From a virus: a stretch of DNA of 46,204 nt. Below the pieces are notes generated by a model. The model had not been told where the DNA came from. It was given only the letters and a program-made list of their open reading frames with translations, and made no database searches. The position numbers were made by a program, and so were the translations under genes. This document shows, one piece after another, positions 11,913-19,704 of this stretch. The stretch's first letter is position 1, and every line of letters starts with the position of its first letter. The DNA is taken from the IMG/VR virus record IMGVR_UViG_3300008262_003596, positions 1-46,204 of that record. One strand, 5' to 3'.

Positions 11913-13961
11913 ATGTCAACAGTAAGAATTCAAGTAAGAAGAGGTACAGCGGCTCAATGGACTTCCGCCAACCCAGTTTTAGAAGCTGGAGAGATGGGTC
12001 TTGAGACAGACACAAAGTATATTAAGTTTGGTGATGGAACGGCAGCTTGGTCAGCATTAGGTTATGCCAATGACCCAGGATTCCTTGATCTCTCAAACCA
12101 GTTAGTTAATTATGTAGAGCTAACAGATATTGGAGCGGTCTCTGGTGTAGCGGGACTAGATTCAAGCAAGAACCTTCTCGTTCCAGGAGCATCTATTATT
12201 GTTGAGGGCTCTACAAATAATGAATTTGAAACTACCCTTACTGTTACAAACCCAACAGCTGATAGAACAATTACATTCCCAGATGCTACAGGTACAGTAG
12301 CACTTATGTCAGACATTACCGCATTAGTAGACAGTGCACCAGGAACATTAGACACATTGAATGAATTAGCTGCAGCGCTAGGTGATGACGCTAACTTTGC
12401 GGTAACCGTCACAAATGCATTAAATTCTTTAAGTAATGGCAAGCAATCAGTTGTTGCAAATGTTACAGATACTGAAATTGGATATCTTGATGGAGTTACT
12501 TCAGCAATTCAAACTCAGTTAAATGCAAAGCAGGCAGTTGTTTCTGGTGTTACTAGTACACAAATTGGCTACCTTGATGGCGTAACTTCTGGAATTCAAG
12601 CACAGATTGATGCAAAGCAAGCTAAAGTTGCAAATGTTACAGATACAGAAATCGGACACCTTGACGGAGTTACATCTGGAATTCAGTCACAATTAGATGC
12701 AAAGCAAGCAGTTGTTTCTGGTGTTACCAGCACACAAATCGGTTATCTTGACGGTGTTACATCATCAATTCAGACACAGTTAAACGCAAAAGCCTCATCC
12801 TCTGATCTAAGCTCTCACGCTTCAGATACAACAGGTATTCATGGAATTGCGGATACTGCAGCTCTAGCTACAATAACACAGGCCAACACAGCAGCAAGTA
12901 ATGCAGAATCTAATGCAATTACTGCTGCAGGAATAGCAGCAGCTTCAGCAATTGCTACAGCTGTAACTAATCATGAAAATGATACAACTTCTGTTCATGG
13001 AATTGCAGATACATCTGTTTTAACGACAGCAAGTAATACACAAACTTTAACAAATAAGACTTTAACAAGTCCAAAAATTAATGAAGATGTTGCAATAACA
13101 GCAACTGCTACAGAACTTAATTATGTTGATGGAGTTACCTCAGCAATTCAGACTCAGTTGAATGCAAAGGCATCATCTACTGACTTAAGCTCACATGCAA
13201 CAGATACCACATCTATTCATGGAATTTCTGATACAGCACAATTAGCATATTTAAATGCAGCAAATCAAACATTTACTGGAAATATGGAAGTTGACGGAAA
13301 TATCGTTGTTGATGGAAATTTAACAGTTAATGGTACATCTTTTAACGCATCATCAACAACTATTGTAATTGAAGATAACATGGTACAGCTTGCTCATCAA
13401 AATTCAGCAAATACAGTAGACCTTGGTCTGGTAGTTGCTTATAATGATGGAACAGTAAAACATGCAGGTTTCGTAAGAGATGTTTCTGCTAATGAGTGGA
13501 AGCTCTTCAAGGGAGTAAGCACAGAGCCTACAACCACAGTTGATTTCAGTCAGGGATCACTAGATGATCTTGAGCTTAATAATTTAGCTGCAGCGGGAAT
13601 TATATTTACAGATGGAACACAAACAAAAGAGGGTGTGCCATCACAAACCACAATTATTCAAAAGACTGCAGCATACACCCTGTCAGCATTGACAGAAAGA
13701 GACGATCTAATTGAAGTGTCTCATACTGGTGGAACTGCAGTCGATATAACAATTCCAACAGATTCAACACTAAACTTCCCAATAGGTACTTCTATCGATG
13801 TACTTAGAACAAATACGGGTGGAGTAAGAGTTGTAGGTGCAGCTGGAGTTACAGTAAATTCAACCCCAGGAGCTTTCTTAAGAGCTCAATGGTCATCTGC
13901 AACACTTTTCAAGCGTGCTGCAAATACTTGGGTACTAATCGGCGATTTAGCAACAGCATAA
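11913..13961 (+). CDS. Large repeat-containing tail fibre protein (682 aa)
   Basis: 682 residues. Residues 1-55 form a fibre-attachment module: IQVRRGTAAQWTSANPVLEAGEMG, then a DTKYIKFGDGTAAW turn. Residues about 150-420 are tandem stalk modules of the form VxDTEIGYLDGVTSxIQTQLNAK or STQIGYLDGVTSxIQAQIDAK, plus HGIADTA segments. Residues 430-560 add a DGNLTVNG...ASSTTIVIEDNM module, and the C-terminal 110 residues form a beta domain with LRTNTGGVRVVGAAGVTV and the ending WVLIGDLATA. This is a trimeric-fibre plan in which repeat number may vary between phages. Probably contacts the host surface. Confidence 0.85.
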   Translation: MSTVRIQVRRGTAAQWTSANPVLEAGEMGLETDTKYIKFGDGTAAWSALGYANDPGFLDLSNQLVNYVELTDIGAVSGVAGLDSSKNLLVPGASIIVEGSTNNEFETTLTVTNPTADRTITFPDATGTVALMSDITALVDSAPGTLDTLNELAAALGDDANFAVTVTNALNSLSNGKQSVVANVTDTEIGYLDGVTSAIQTQLNAKQAVVSGVTSTQIGYLDGVTSGIQAQIDAKQAKVANVTDTEIGHLDGVTSGIQSQLDAKQAVVSGVTSTQIGYLDGVTSSIQTQLNAKASSSDLSSHASDTTGIHGIADTAALATITQANTAASNAESNAITAAGIAAASAIATAVTNHENDTTSVHGIADTSVLTTASNTQTLTNKTLTSPKINEDVAITATATELNYVDGVTSAIQTQLNAKASSTDLSSHATDTTSIHGISDTAQLAYLNAANQTFTGNMEVDGNIVVDGNLTVNGTSFNASSTTIVIEDNMVQLAHQNSANTVDLGLVVAYNDGTVKHAGFVRDVSANEWKLFKGVSTEPTTTVDFSQGSLDDLELNNLAAAGIIFTDGTQTKEGVPSQTTIIQKTAAYTLSALTERDDLIEVSHTGGTAVDITIPTDSTLNFPIGTSIDVLRTNTGGVRVVGAAGVTVNSTPGAFLRAQWSSATLFKRAANTWVLIGDLATA

Positions 13962-13981
13962 TAGAATAGGAGAATAAAAAA

Positions 13982-14884
13982 ATGGCAGCAGGTAAAAAAA
14001 CAGGTAAAGTTTCAGGTCAAATAAGTCAGCCAGAAGCAGTAGTAATATCAGGTGCAGCAGACGTTGGGACTTCAAGACCATATCTAGCAACAGCAAATAC
14101 AACTTCTGAGGCAAATGCTGCAGGAACTGGTGGAGCCGTTACGTTAACATTTGCGGTTCCTTCTGGATCGGCAGCAGCATCTTCATTTACTATTACAACA
14201 ACTCCAACCACATATACTGTAACTACATCTTCAAGTCCGTATACATTCCAAGGTCTTGCATCTAACACAGCATATACATTTACAATTGTTGCAAATAGCT
14301 CAGTAGGATCTTCTGCCCCCAAAACATCATCTTCAGTAACAGCAACAACTGTTCCTCAAGCAATTCAAACAGCTTCAGTATCATCAACAGTTGCAAATAG
14401 AGATGATCTTACATGGACAGCTCCAGAAACTGGAGGTAAGGCTATATCAAGCTATACTGTAACTTCTACAGACGGGCCTTCATATACTGGAATCGTTACA
14501 ACATCAACACAAGTTACAGAAACTGGTGGAACCTCACAAAGTTATGATATATATGCATTAAATGCTAATGGAACATCTTTAGCTAAAAGAGTTGGTCCAG
14601 TTACTACTTTCTTCGCTCCACCAGCATTCTTTAGCCCACCAGCATTCTTCTCCCCACCAGGGTTTTTTGCCCCACCAAACTTCTTTGCCCCACCAAACTT
14701 CTTTGCCCCACCAGGGTTCTTTGCCCCACCAGGGTTCTTTGCCCCACCAGGGTTCTTTTCACCACCAAACTTCTTCTCCCCACCAGGGTTCTTTAGCCCA
14801 CCAGGGTTCTTTTCCCCACCAGCATTCTGTTCATTTAACTGCCCATATGGAACATACTGTGACAACGGTAAGTGCATAGGTTAA
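13982..14884 (+). CDS. Fibronectin-III-like protein with FF(A/S)PP repeats and Cys-rich end
   Basis: 300 residues in three zones. Residues 30-208 look like two fibronectin type III-like beta-sandwiches (LTFAVPSGSAAASSFTI and LTWTAPETGGKAISSYTV mark their first strands). Residues 210-281 are twelve tandem copies of a six-residue unit FF(A/S)PP(G/N/A): six end in G, three in N, three in A. Residues 283-298 hold four cysteines (283, 287, 293, 298) in CSFNCPYGTYCDNGKC, like a small disulphide knot. It probably sits on the virion or its fibres. Seven 2OG oxygenases follow downstream, and PPG/PPN units resemble prolyl- or asparaginyl-hydroxylase substrates. That link is inference. Confidence 0.8.
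   Translation: MAAGKKTGKVSGQISQPEAVVISGAADVGTSRPYLATANTTSEANAAGTGGAVTLTFAVPSGSAAASSFTITTTPTTYTVTTSSSPYTFQGLASNTAYTFTIVANSSVGSSAPKTSSSVTATTVPQAIQTASVSSTVANRDDLTWTAPETGGKAISSYTVTSTDGPSYTGIVTTSTQVTETGGTSQSYDIYALNANGTSLAKRVGPVTTFFAPPAFFSPPAFFSPPGFFAPPNFFAPPNFFAPPGFFAPPGFFAPPGFFSPPNFFSPPGFFSPPGFFSPPAFCSFNCPYGTYCDNGKCIG
14609..14824 (+). repeat. Twelve tandem 18-bp coding repeats
   Basis: Twelve units of 18 bases (216 bases exactly), each encoding FF(A/S)PP(G/N/A). The DNA copies are very similar, for example the three adjacent FFAPPG units, which suggests recent expansion by slippage or unequal recombination. Because the unit is a multiple of three, copy number can change without breaking the frame. 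Confidence 0.95.
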
Positions 14885-14904
14885 TTTACATTATATAATG
14901 TAAA
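14885..14904. promoter_or_regulatory. 20-bp perfect palindrome over a TATAAT box
   Basis: The arms TTTACATTAT and ATAATGTAAA are exact reverse complements with no spacer. The centre holds TATAAT on the plus strand (14894-14899), 25 bases before the ATG at 14924. The length and symmetry point to a homodimer operator blocking the promoter of the oxygenase region, or to a bidirectional hairpin. It is the longest gap-free palindrome I saw. Confidence 0.6.
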
Positions 14905-14923
14905 CATAGTAGAAAGATAAAAT

Positions 14924-15346
14924 ATGCGAAGCAAGTACGCTTTAGCCGTAGAAATAGAAGAAGGTCTATACGAAATATTTGATATATTATATTTTGAAAA
15001 AGATACAGATATAGATAAACGGTATAGGAAGTCCATTTCTATGGGATCAAAGGCCATAGTAGCTCCAGACCTTAATAATATTAAGATAGGCTCCATATTA
15101 GTAGATAATAAGTTTATTATTGATAATAAAGAAGGAGTTAGAGAATTTAATCATAATGATATTGTTTACGTATTCTTGTCAAACAATAAAATTTTTGGTA
15201 TCATGTCTATGGATAAGAGTAGTATTGATTTTGCAAAGTATAACGCAGCTTTTGACGGCAATGTAATTATCGTAGATGTTTCCGAAGAAGATTCCGTAGG
15301 ACTTGGAGATATCTGGCACTCTAGCAAAAATTCAATATTGAAATAG
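14924..15346 (+). CDS. Hypothetical beta-rich protein (140 aa)
   Basis: 140 residues with alternating strands and charged turns (YALAVEIEEGLYEIFDILYF, GSKAIVAPDLNNIKIGSILVDNKFII, DIVYVFLSNNKIFGIMSM). No signal peptide, membrane span or cysteines, and no catalytic motif recognised. A weak ribosome site (AGAAAG) precedes the ATG. It is the first gene after the 20-bp palindrome and leads the oxygenase operon. I do not recognise the family. Confidence 0.7.
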   Translation: MRSKYALAVEIEEGLYEIFDILYFEKDTDIDKRYRKSISMGSKAIVAPDLNNIKIGSILVDNKFIIDNKEGVREFNHNDIVYVFLSNNKIFGIMSMDKSSIDFAKYNAAFDGNVIIVDVSEEDSVGLGDIWHSSKNSILK

Positions 15347-15361
15347 TAGAAAGAATAAATT

Positions 15362-15604
15362 ATGTCTAAATGGAAAGAATGGAAAGAAAATTTAGGTGAT
15401 GCTAGACCATGGCATCTGATTGACCCAAATAAAAAAATACGTGAGCAATCAATTATAGATAAAAGAATGAGTCTTTGCATAGGTTGTGAATTTTTTTTGC
15501 CGACAAAACAATGCGACAAATGTAAATGTTATATGCCTGCAAAAACAACTCTTTCAAATGCTGAGTGTCCAATAGGTAAATGGCATAGGGAAGATAGCGA
15601 ATAG
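15362..15604 (+). CDS. Cys-rich DUF6171-like protein (80 aa)
   Basis: 80 residues with six cysteines in zinc-binding spacing: C39-x2-C42, C51-x2-C54-x-C56, then a final CPIGKW. The plan CxxC...CxxCxC...CPxGxW resembles DUF6171, a family of small proteins of unknown function. The N-terminal 30 residues are charged and helical (KWKEWKENLGDARPWHL). It is followed after one base by the first oxygenase of the array, so it is probably part of that operon. Zinc or cluster binding is likely. Confidence 0.7.
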   Translation: MSKWKEWKENLGDARPWHLIDPNKKIREQSIIDKRMSLCIGCEFFLPTKQCDKCKCYMPAKTTLSNAECPIGKWHREDSE

Positions 15605-15605
15605 C

Positions 15606-16214
15606 ATGGTAAAAAATGTAATTGGTCCAGGGATAGTTATCTATAAAAATATTTTTCCAAAATCTATGAATCTTGTAGAAAGATATGAAAAAAACATAGG
15701 AGATAATTGGGATAAAGCCAAAACTAATGAAAGCTCACTGTATCAAGGTGTCGGTAGATTTTGTCAAGCTTTTGTGTATAGCAATATTTCTTTAGACCAG
15801 GATGCAAAAAATTCAAAAGAGTTGCTAGAGATATACGATGAAGTAATGATAAAAATTAAAGAATGTTTATTAGACTATGAAAAAGATTATCCAGTTAAAG
15901 TAGAATATTTTGAAGCATTAAATGTTGTTAAATATTCTGCAAACGATTTTTTTAATTATCATACAGATGATGGACCAGACGTCAGATATACAGTATCTTG
16001 TGTTGCATACCTTAATGATGATTATGATGGTGGAAATCTTCATTTCAAATTCTTTGATATTAATTATAAACCAGAATCTGGAGATTTAGTGATTTTCCCA
16101 TCTTCTTATATATATGCACATGCAGCATATCCTGTTAAAAGTGGAATAAAATATATATTAAATTTAATGACAGACAGAACACAAAAAGGGCACAGAAGTG
16201 ACCAATATAAATAA
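15606..16214 (+). CDS. 2OG-Fe(II) oxygenase 1 of the array
   Basis: 202 residues. Metal ligands H119 and D121 (YHTDDG) and H172 in YAHAAYP; the core strand YLNDDYDGGNL; a strand SGDLVIFPSS; K182 instead of the usual Arg as likely 2OG anchor. The start VIGPGIVIYKNIFPKSMNLVERYE is related to the next two genes, so these three form a subfamily. It follows the Cys-rich gene with one base between. No signal peptide: it should act in the cytoplasm. Substrate unknown. Confidence 0.88.
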   Translation: MVKNVIGPGIVIYKNIFPKSMNLVERYEKNIGDNWDKAKTNESSLYQGVGRFCQAFVYSNISLDQDAKNSKELLEIYDEVMIKIKECLLDYEKDYPVKVEYFEALNVVKYSANDFFNYHTDDGPDVRYTVSCVAYLNDDYDGGNLHFKFFDINYKPESGDLVIFPSSYIYAHAAYPVKSGIKYILNLMTDRTQKGHRSDQYK

Positions 16215-16226
16215 ATTGGATAATAA

Positions 16227-16919
16227 ATGTTAAGTAATGCTGAGTATATAGCCCCAGGTCTTATTGTATATAGAAATGTATTTTCAGAGGACCTTAATTT
16301 AATCAACAGGCTAGAAGAAATTTTATCTAATGAATCAAATGAAAATAATTGGAATACTTCAAAAACCCCACCTGGACGTGCTCCAATAGGTAAAAAATAT
16401 AGAGAATGCTCAGATTTTAAAATTAAAAAAAATACGTGGGATGATTCGGGAAAAAGCGAATCGATATTAAAACTTGAAAAAATTTGGGAAGACTGTTATA
16501 CATCGGTGTTAGGCCCAGTTGAAGATTATGCTCAACATTTTAGGTTACCACCACTGGGATATTGGGCTCCATTTAATTTTGTAAAATATGATATAGGTGA
16601 ATATATTGAAGTTCATTCTGACCATGCTTATTCTCACATATGTGTTTTGTCTGCTGTTGGATACATAAACGATGACTATGAAGGAGGAGAGTTATTTTTT
16701 GATAAGCTTAATTTAAAGATTAAGCCAAAAGCTGGCGATTTATATTTATATCCTTCTACATATCTTTATTCACATGCATCCCTTCCTATTACCCATGGAA
16801 CTAAGTATGCTATTGTTACCTTTCTAGATTATTTGGAGGCACCACACACTCCAGAATATAAAGAAATAGAACATAAAGAAATAGACAAAAAACAAATAAA
16901 AGCTGTATACTATAAATAA
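16227..16919 (+). CDS. 2OG-Fe(II) oxygenase 2 of the array
   Basis: 230 residues. H130 and D132 (EVHSDHAY), the YINDDYEGGELFF strand, the AGDLYLYPS strand, H183 and K193 (2OG anchor, Lys in place of Arg). More than half of its residues match the next gene, including a 20-residue block around KIKKNTWDDSGKSES, so the two are a tandem duplicate. The last 25 residues are charged (EHKEIDKKQ) and not shared. Translation starts after TTGGATAATAA, a spacer repeated almost exactly before the next gene. Confidence 0.9.
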   Translation: MLSNAEYIAPGLIVYRNVFSEDLNLINRLEEILSNESNENNWNTSKTPPGRAPIGKKYRECSDFKIKKNTWDDSGKSESILKLEKIWEDCYTSVLGPVEDYAQHFRLPPLGYWAPFNFVKYDIGEYIEVHSDHAYSHICVLSAVGYINDDYEGGELFFDKLNLKIKPKAGDLYLYPSTYLYSHASLPITHGTKYAIVTFLDYLEAPHTPEYKEIEHKEIDKKQIKAVYYK

Positions 16920-16931
16920 ATTGGAGAATAA

Positions 16932-17597
16932 ATGTTAAGTAATGCTGAATTTTTAGGCCCAGGTATTGTTGTCTATAGAAATGTTTTTACTCCAGAAATG
17001 GATTTAATTAATAGACTAGAGAATACACTATCTGATAGCTCAGATGTAAATCAATGGAAAACTGCAAAGACTGGCTATGCACTGGTAGATAAAGAATATA
17101 GAGATTGTTCAGATTTTAAAATTAAAAAAAATACATGGGATGATTCTGGCAAAAGCGAATCCACGTTAAAGCTTGAAAAAATTTGGGAAGATTCTTACAA
17201 CGCACAAATTGCCCCAGTTGAAGATTATAGTCAAATGTTTGGATTGGCTCCTTTAAAATATTGGGAGTCATTTAATTTTATTAAATATGGAGCAGATCAA
17301 CATTTTCAAGTTCATTCAGATCATGGATATTCTTATATATGCGTACTTTCTTCAGTTGGATACATAAATGATGACTATGAGGGAGGAGAGTTATTTTTTG
17401 ATAAGTTTAATTTAAAGATAAAGCCTCGGGCAGGGGATCTTTATTTATTCCCATCATCATTTATATATTCTCATGCTGCAATGCCAGTTACTTCTGGAGT
17501 TAAGTATTCTATTGTTACAATGCTTGATTATTTAGAAGCTCCGCATACTCCAGAGTATAGAGAGATAGAAAAAAGATATACAGAAGATTATGTATGA
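16932..17597 (+). CDS. 2OG-Fe(II) oxygenase 3 of the array (paralogue of 2)
   Basis: 221 residues. H128 and D130 (QVHSDHGY), YINDDYEGGELFF, AGDLYLFPSS, H181 and K191. The metal site is the same as in its neighbour; the most diverged part is between residues 48 and 55 and around 89-110, outside the core, where substrate choice is often decided. Its end overlaps the start of the DUF6065-like gene by eight bases. Divergence between the copies suggests separate substrates or residues rather than simple dosage. Confidence 0.9.
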   Translation: MLSNAEFLGPGIVVYRNVFTPEMDLINRLENTLSDSSDVNQWKTAKTGYALVDKEYRDCSDFKIKKNTWDDSGKSESTLKLEKIWEDSYNAQIAPVEDYSQMFGLAPLKYWESFNFIKYGADQHFQVHSDHGYSYICVLSSVGYINDDYEGGELFFDKFNLKIKPRAGDLYLFPSSFIYSHAAMPVTSGVKYSIVTMLDYLEAPHTPEYREIEKRYTEDYV

Positions 17598-18285
17598 TAT
17601 TTTAGTTTATAAAAATAACGCAGATTCTGCCAACATATCTCAACTTTCTGTCAAAAGAGATTGGATGGAAGATACAGTAGATGCACATGCCTATAAATGT
17701 TTCCCAGTAACCCTTACAAATTCATTAGGATGGGGAATATCATACCCAGAGGATATATCTTTTGTATGGGATGGAATATCAGATACTTATAGTCACCATG
17801 TTAAAGTTTTATCAGGACATAAGTATTGCAATTTAGGTAGAGCAAATGGAACTATAAGCTTTAAAACTGGTTTAGTTTTTAGAACTAACGAGAAGACAAC
17901 TTTATTACAGATGCCAGTCCCAAATTTATTTACAGAAGATTATCAATCATTTACAACACTCATAAGCACTTCATTTTTTCAGGGTGAGCTACCCTGCGCT
18001 TTGAAAATATTAAAAGCTAATAAAATAATAACAATTAAAGCAAATACTCCAATATCATCTATAATTCCAATATCTTTATCAGAAATGCAGGGCTCTTCAA
18101 TTTCCTACTCTGGACAAGAAATATTAAAGCCTAGCGAATATGGAGAACAGCATTTAGAAATAGTAAAAGAAAAAACTTCTAAAGGTCTATGGACAAATTT
18201 TTACAGAGATGCCATAGATCCAAGAGGAAACAAATTGGGAAACCACGAAGTAAAGTCAATTAAATTAAAGGTAGTTGAAAAATAA
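17590..18285 (+). CDS. DUF6065-like protein A (231 aa)
   Basis: 231 residues. The opening KRDWMEDTVDAHAYKCFPVTLTNSLGWGISYPEDISFVWDG resembles DUF6065: RDWM then A-Y-CFP followed by GW and a WDG turn. The middle has GTISFKTGLVFRTNE and the end NTPISSIIPISL, probably a cupin-like or related beta-barrel, but no HxD/H metal site is obvious. It overlaps the oxygenase before it by eight bases and is followed one base later by a related gene. Function unknown; its position among oxygenases suggests it works with them, for example as a substrate-binding partner. Confidence 0.65.
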   Translation: MYDILVYKNNADSANISQLSVKRDWMEDTVDAHAYKCFPVTLTNSLGWGISYPEDISFVWDGISDTYSHHVKVLSGHKYCNLGRANGTISFKTGLVFRTNEKTTLLQMPVPNLFTEDYQSFTTLISTSFFQGELPCALKILKANKIITIKANTPISSIIPISLSEMQGSSISYSGQEILKPSEYGEQHLEIVKEKTSKGLWTNFYRDAIDPRGNKLGNHEVKSIKLKVVEK

Positions 18286-18286
18286 T

Positions 18287-19018
18287 ATGGATAAAAAAAT
18301 AACATTTGTTTCTCATCAATTGTACAACAATGAAAATTCAGAACTCGCACCGAAGCCAGGAAAAACACAAATTCCTAAATGGTTTACTTCTGCAAATAAA
18401 TATTGGAAGGAAGAAGGAAAAAAAGAAGTTTTAAGGCACAAGTGGGGTTCAGAGATACTTGGATTTAAGTCTTGCCCAGCTTTACTAGACATATTTTTAA
18501 GTGGATATTATCTAACGACACCTTGCGACATTATGTTTTATAGAGATCCAGAAAATAATTTATTGTTAGCCAAAACAGAACCAGGATATGAAAAATTTAT
18601 TGATTCAAGGGTGCCTATGGAGGGATTCGAAGTACCGTATGGGTATGAAGCTCAACACTTTCACTGGTATCCAAATTGGGGAGTTAAATTAGAAAAGGGT
18701 TATAGTGCAATTTTTATGTCTCCAATGAATAGATATGATTTACCTTTTATAACTACTGCTGGTATAATAGATAGTGATATGTTAGAAATACCAGGCCTTA
18801 CTCCATTTTTTTTAAGAAAAGATTTTTCTGGTTTATTGCCAGCAGGAACACCATATGTTCAAATATTTCCATTTAAAAGAGAAGACTGGAAAATGGAATT
18901 AGATTATAAAGAAGAAGAAGAAATGAATGAAATAAAAAATAAAGCTTCAAAAATTTTAAGAACAACTGAAAATGGACAATATAAAAAAAATTTATGGCAA
19001 AGGAAGTTATACGAATGA
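18287..19018 (+). CDS. DUF6065-related protein B (243 aa)
   Basis: 243 residues. Distantly related in plan to protein A: CPALLDIFLSGYYLTTPCDI, HFHWYPNWGVKLEKGYSAIFMSP, then IIDSDMLEIPG and GTPYVQIFPFKREDW. The last element parallels the NTPISSIIPIS of protein A. Histidines at about 124 and 126 (HFHW) could be functional. The start at 18287 is preferred over the TTG at 18275 because it follows the previous stop by one base. It ends with the ATGA overlap to the next oxygenase. The pair may act as one unit, such as a heterodimer. Function unknown. Confidence 0.65.
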   Translation: MDKKITFVSHQLYNNENSELAPKPGKTQIPKWFTSANKYWKEEGKKEVLRHKWGSEILGFKSCPALLDIFLSGYYLTTPCDIMFYRDPENNLLLAKTEPGYEKFIDSRVPMEGFEVPYGYEAQHFHWYPNWGVKLEKGYSAIFMSPMNRYDLPFITTAGIIDSDMLEIPGLTPFFLRKDFSGLLPAGTPYVQIFPFKREDWKMELDYKEEEEMNEIKNKASKILRTTENGQYKKNLWQRKLYE

Positions 19019-19704
19019 TACAAGATTCTAATAAAAAGGTTCAAGAAAGAGTAAGATACTCAAGACAGTCAATAACCCCTTCTGGTTATTTTGGTTCATC
19101 TTCTGATAATATAGTCGAAATAGAAAATTTTATTACAGAAGAAGAGCAGCAGTACCTTTTAAATTTTGCAAAAAATAATACCGAATGGGATATTACTGAA
19201 TCTCAATGGAATGAAAATGGTAACATAATATATGACCACAGGGTTTGGGAAAACCGTGTGGCTACAGTTGGTACCTTAAAAAAAGCAGATCCTAAAGTAG
19301 TAGAGATACTTACGCTTGTAACAGAAAGAATGCAGCCAATAATTGAAAATAAATTTAATGTAGAGGTGTTCCCAGCAGCACCAGCAATAGTTAGGTGGCC
19401 AGTAGGCACTATGCAATTCCCACACGCAGACAAAGAGCTTCACGAAGGACCAGATGCTGGCACACCAAATGAATTTCCATGGTACGACATCGGAACGGTA
19501 TTCTATATAAATGATGACTATGTTGGCGGGGAACTATATTTTCCAAAACAAAATATAGTTTTTAAAACAAAAGCCAGGGGAGCATATTTTTTCCCTGGAG
19601 ACATGAATTATATTCATGGTGTTAATAAGGTAAAAGAAGGATGTAGGTACACATTCCCACTTTTTTGGACAGTAACTAAACTAGAAAGAGAAAAAAATGA
19701 CTAA
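19015..19704 (+). CDS. 2OG-Fe(II) oxygenase 4 of the array
   Basis: 229 residues. H137 and D139 (FPHADKE), core YINDDYVGGELYFP, the RGAYFFPGD strand, H201 (YIHGV), and R211 with the usual arginine anchor in CRYTFPLFW. Its start IVEIENFITEEEQQYLL is the typical prolyl-hydroxylase-like opening. Start 19015 is chosen because AAGGAAG is eight bases ahead and the ATG overlaps the previous TGA; 18994 is also in frame. It is more like classic P4H enzymes than the three before it. Confidence 0.9.
   Translation: MIQDSNKKVQERVRYSRQSITPSGYFGSSSDNIVEIENFITEEEQQYLLNFAKNNTEWDITESQWNENGNIIYDHRVWENRVATVGTLKKADPKVVEILTLVTERMQPIIENKFNVEVFPAAPAIVRWPVGTMQFPHADKELHEGPDAGTPNEFPWYDIGTVFYINDDYVGGELYFPKQNIVFKTKARGAYFFPGDMNYIHGVNKVKEGCRYTFPLFWTVTKLEREKND

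Noticed and set aside
14609-14824. CRISPR-like array
   Set aside because: Units are contiguous 18-bp coding repeats without spacers.
14542-14877. Minus-strand reading frame with Gly-Gly-Glu/Ala-Lys-Asn-Pro repeats
   Set aside because: It is the antisense of the FF(A/S)PP repeat; the open frame is a by-product of the 18-bp repeat, with no promoter or ribosome site.
14592-14879. Plus-strand His/Gln/Pro-rich repeat frame (PHQ units)
   Set aside because: Alternate frame of the same repeat; the fibronectin-like domains and Cys-rich end belong to the other frame.
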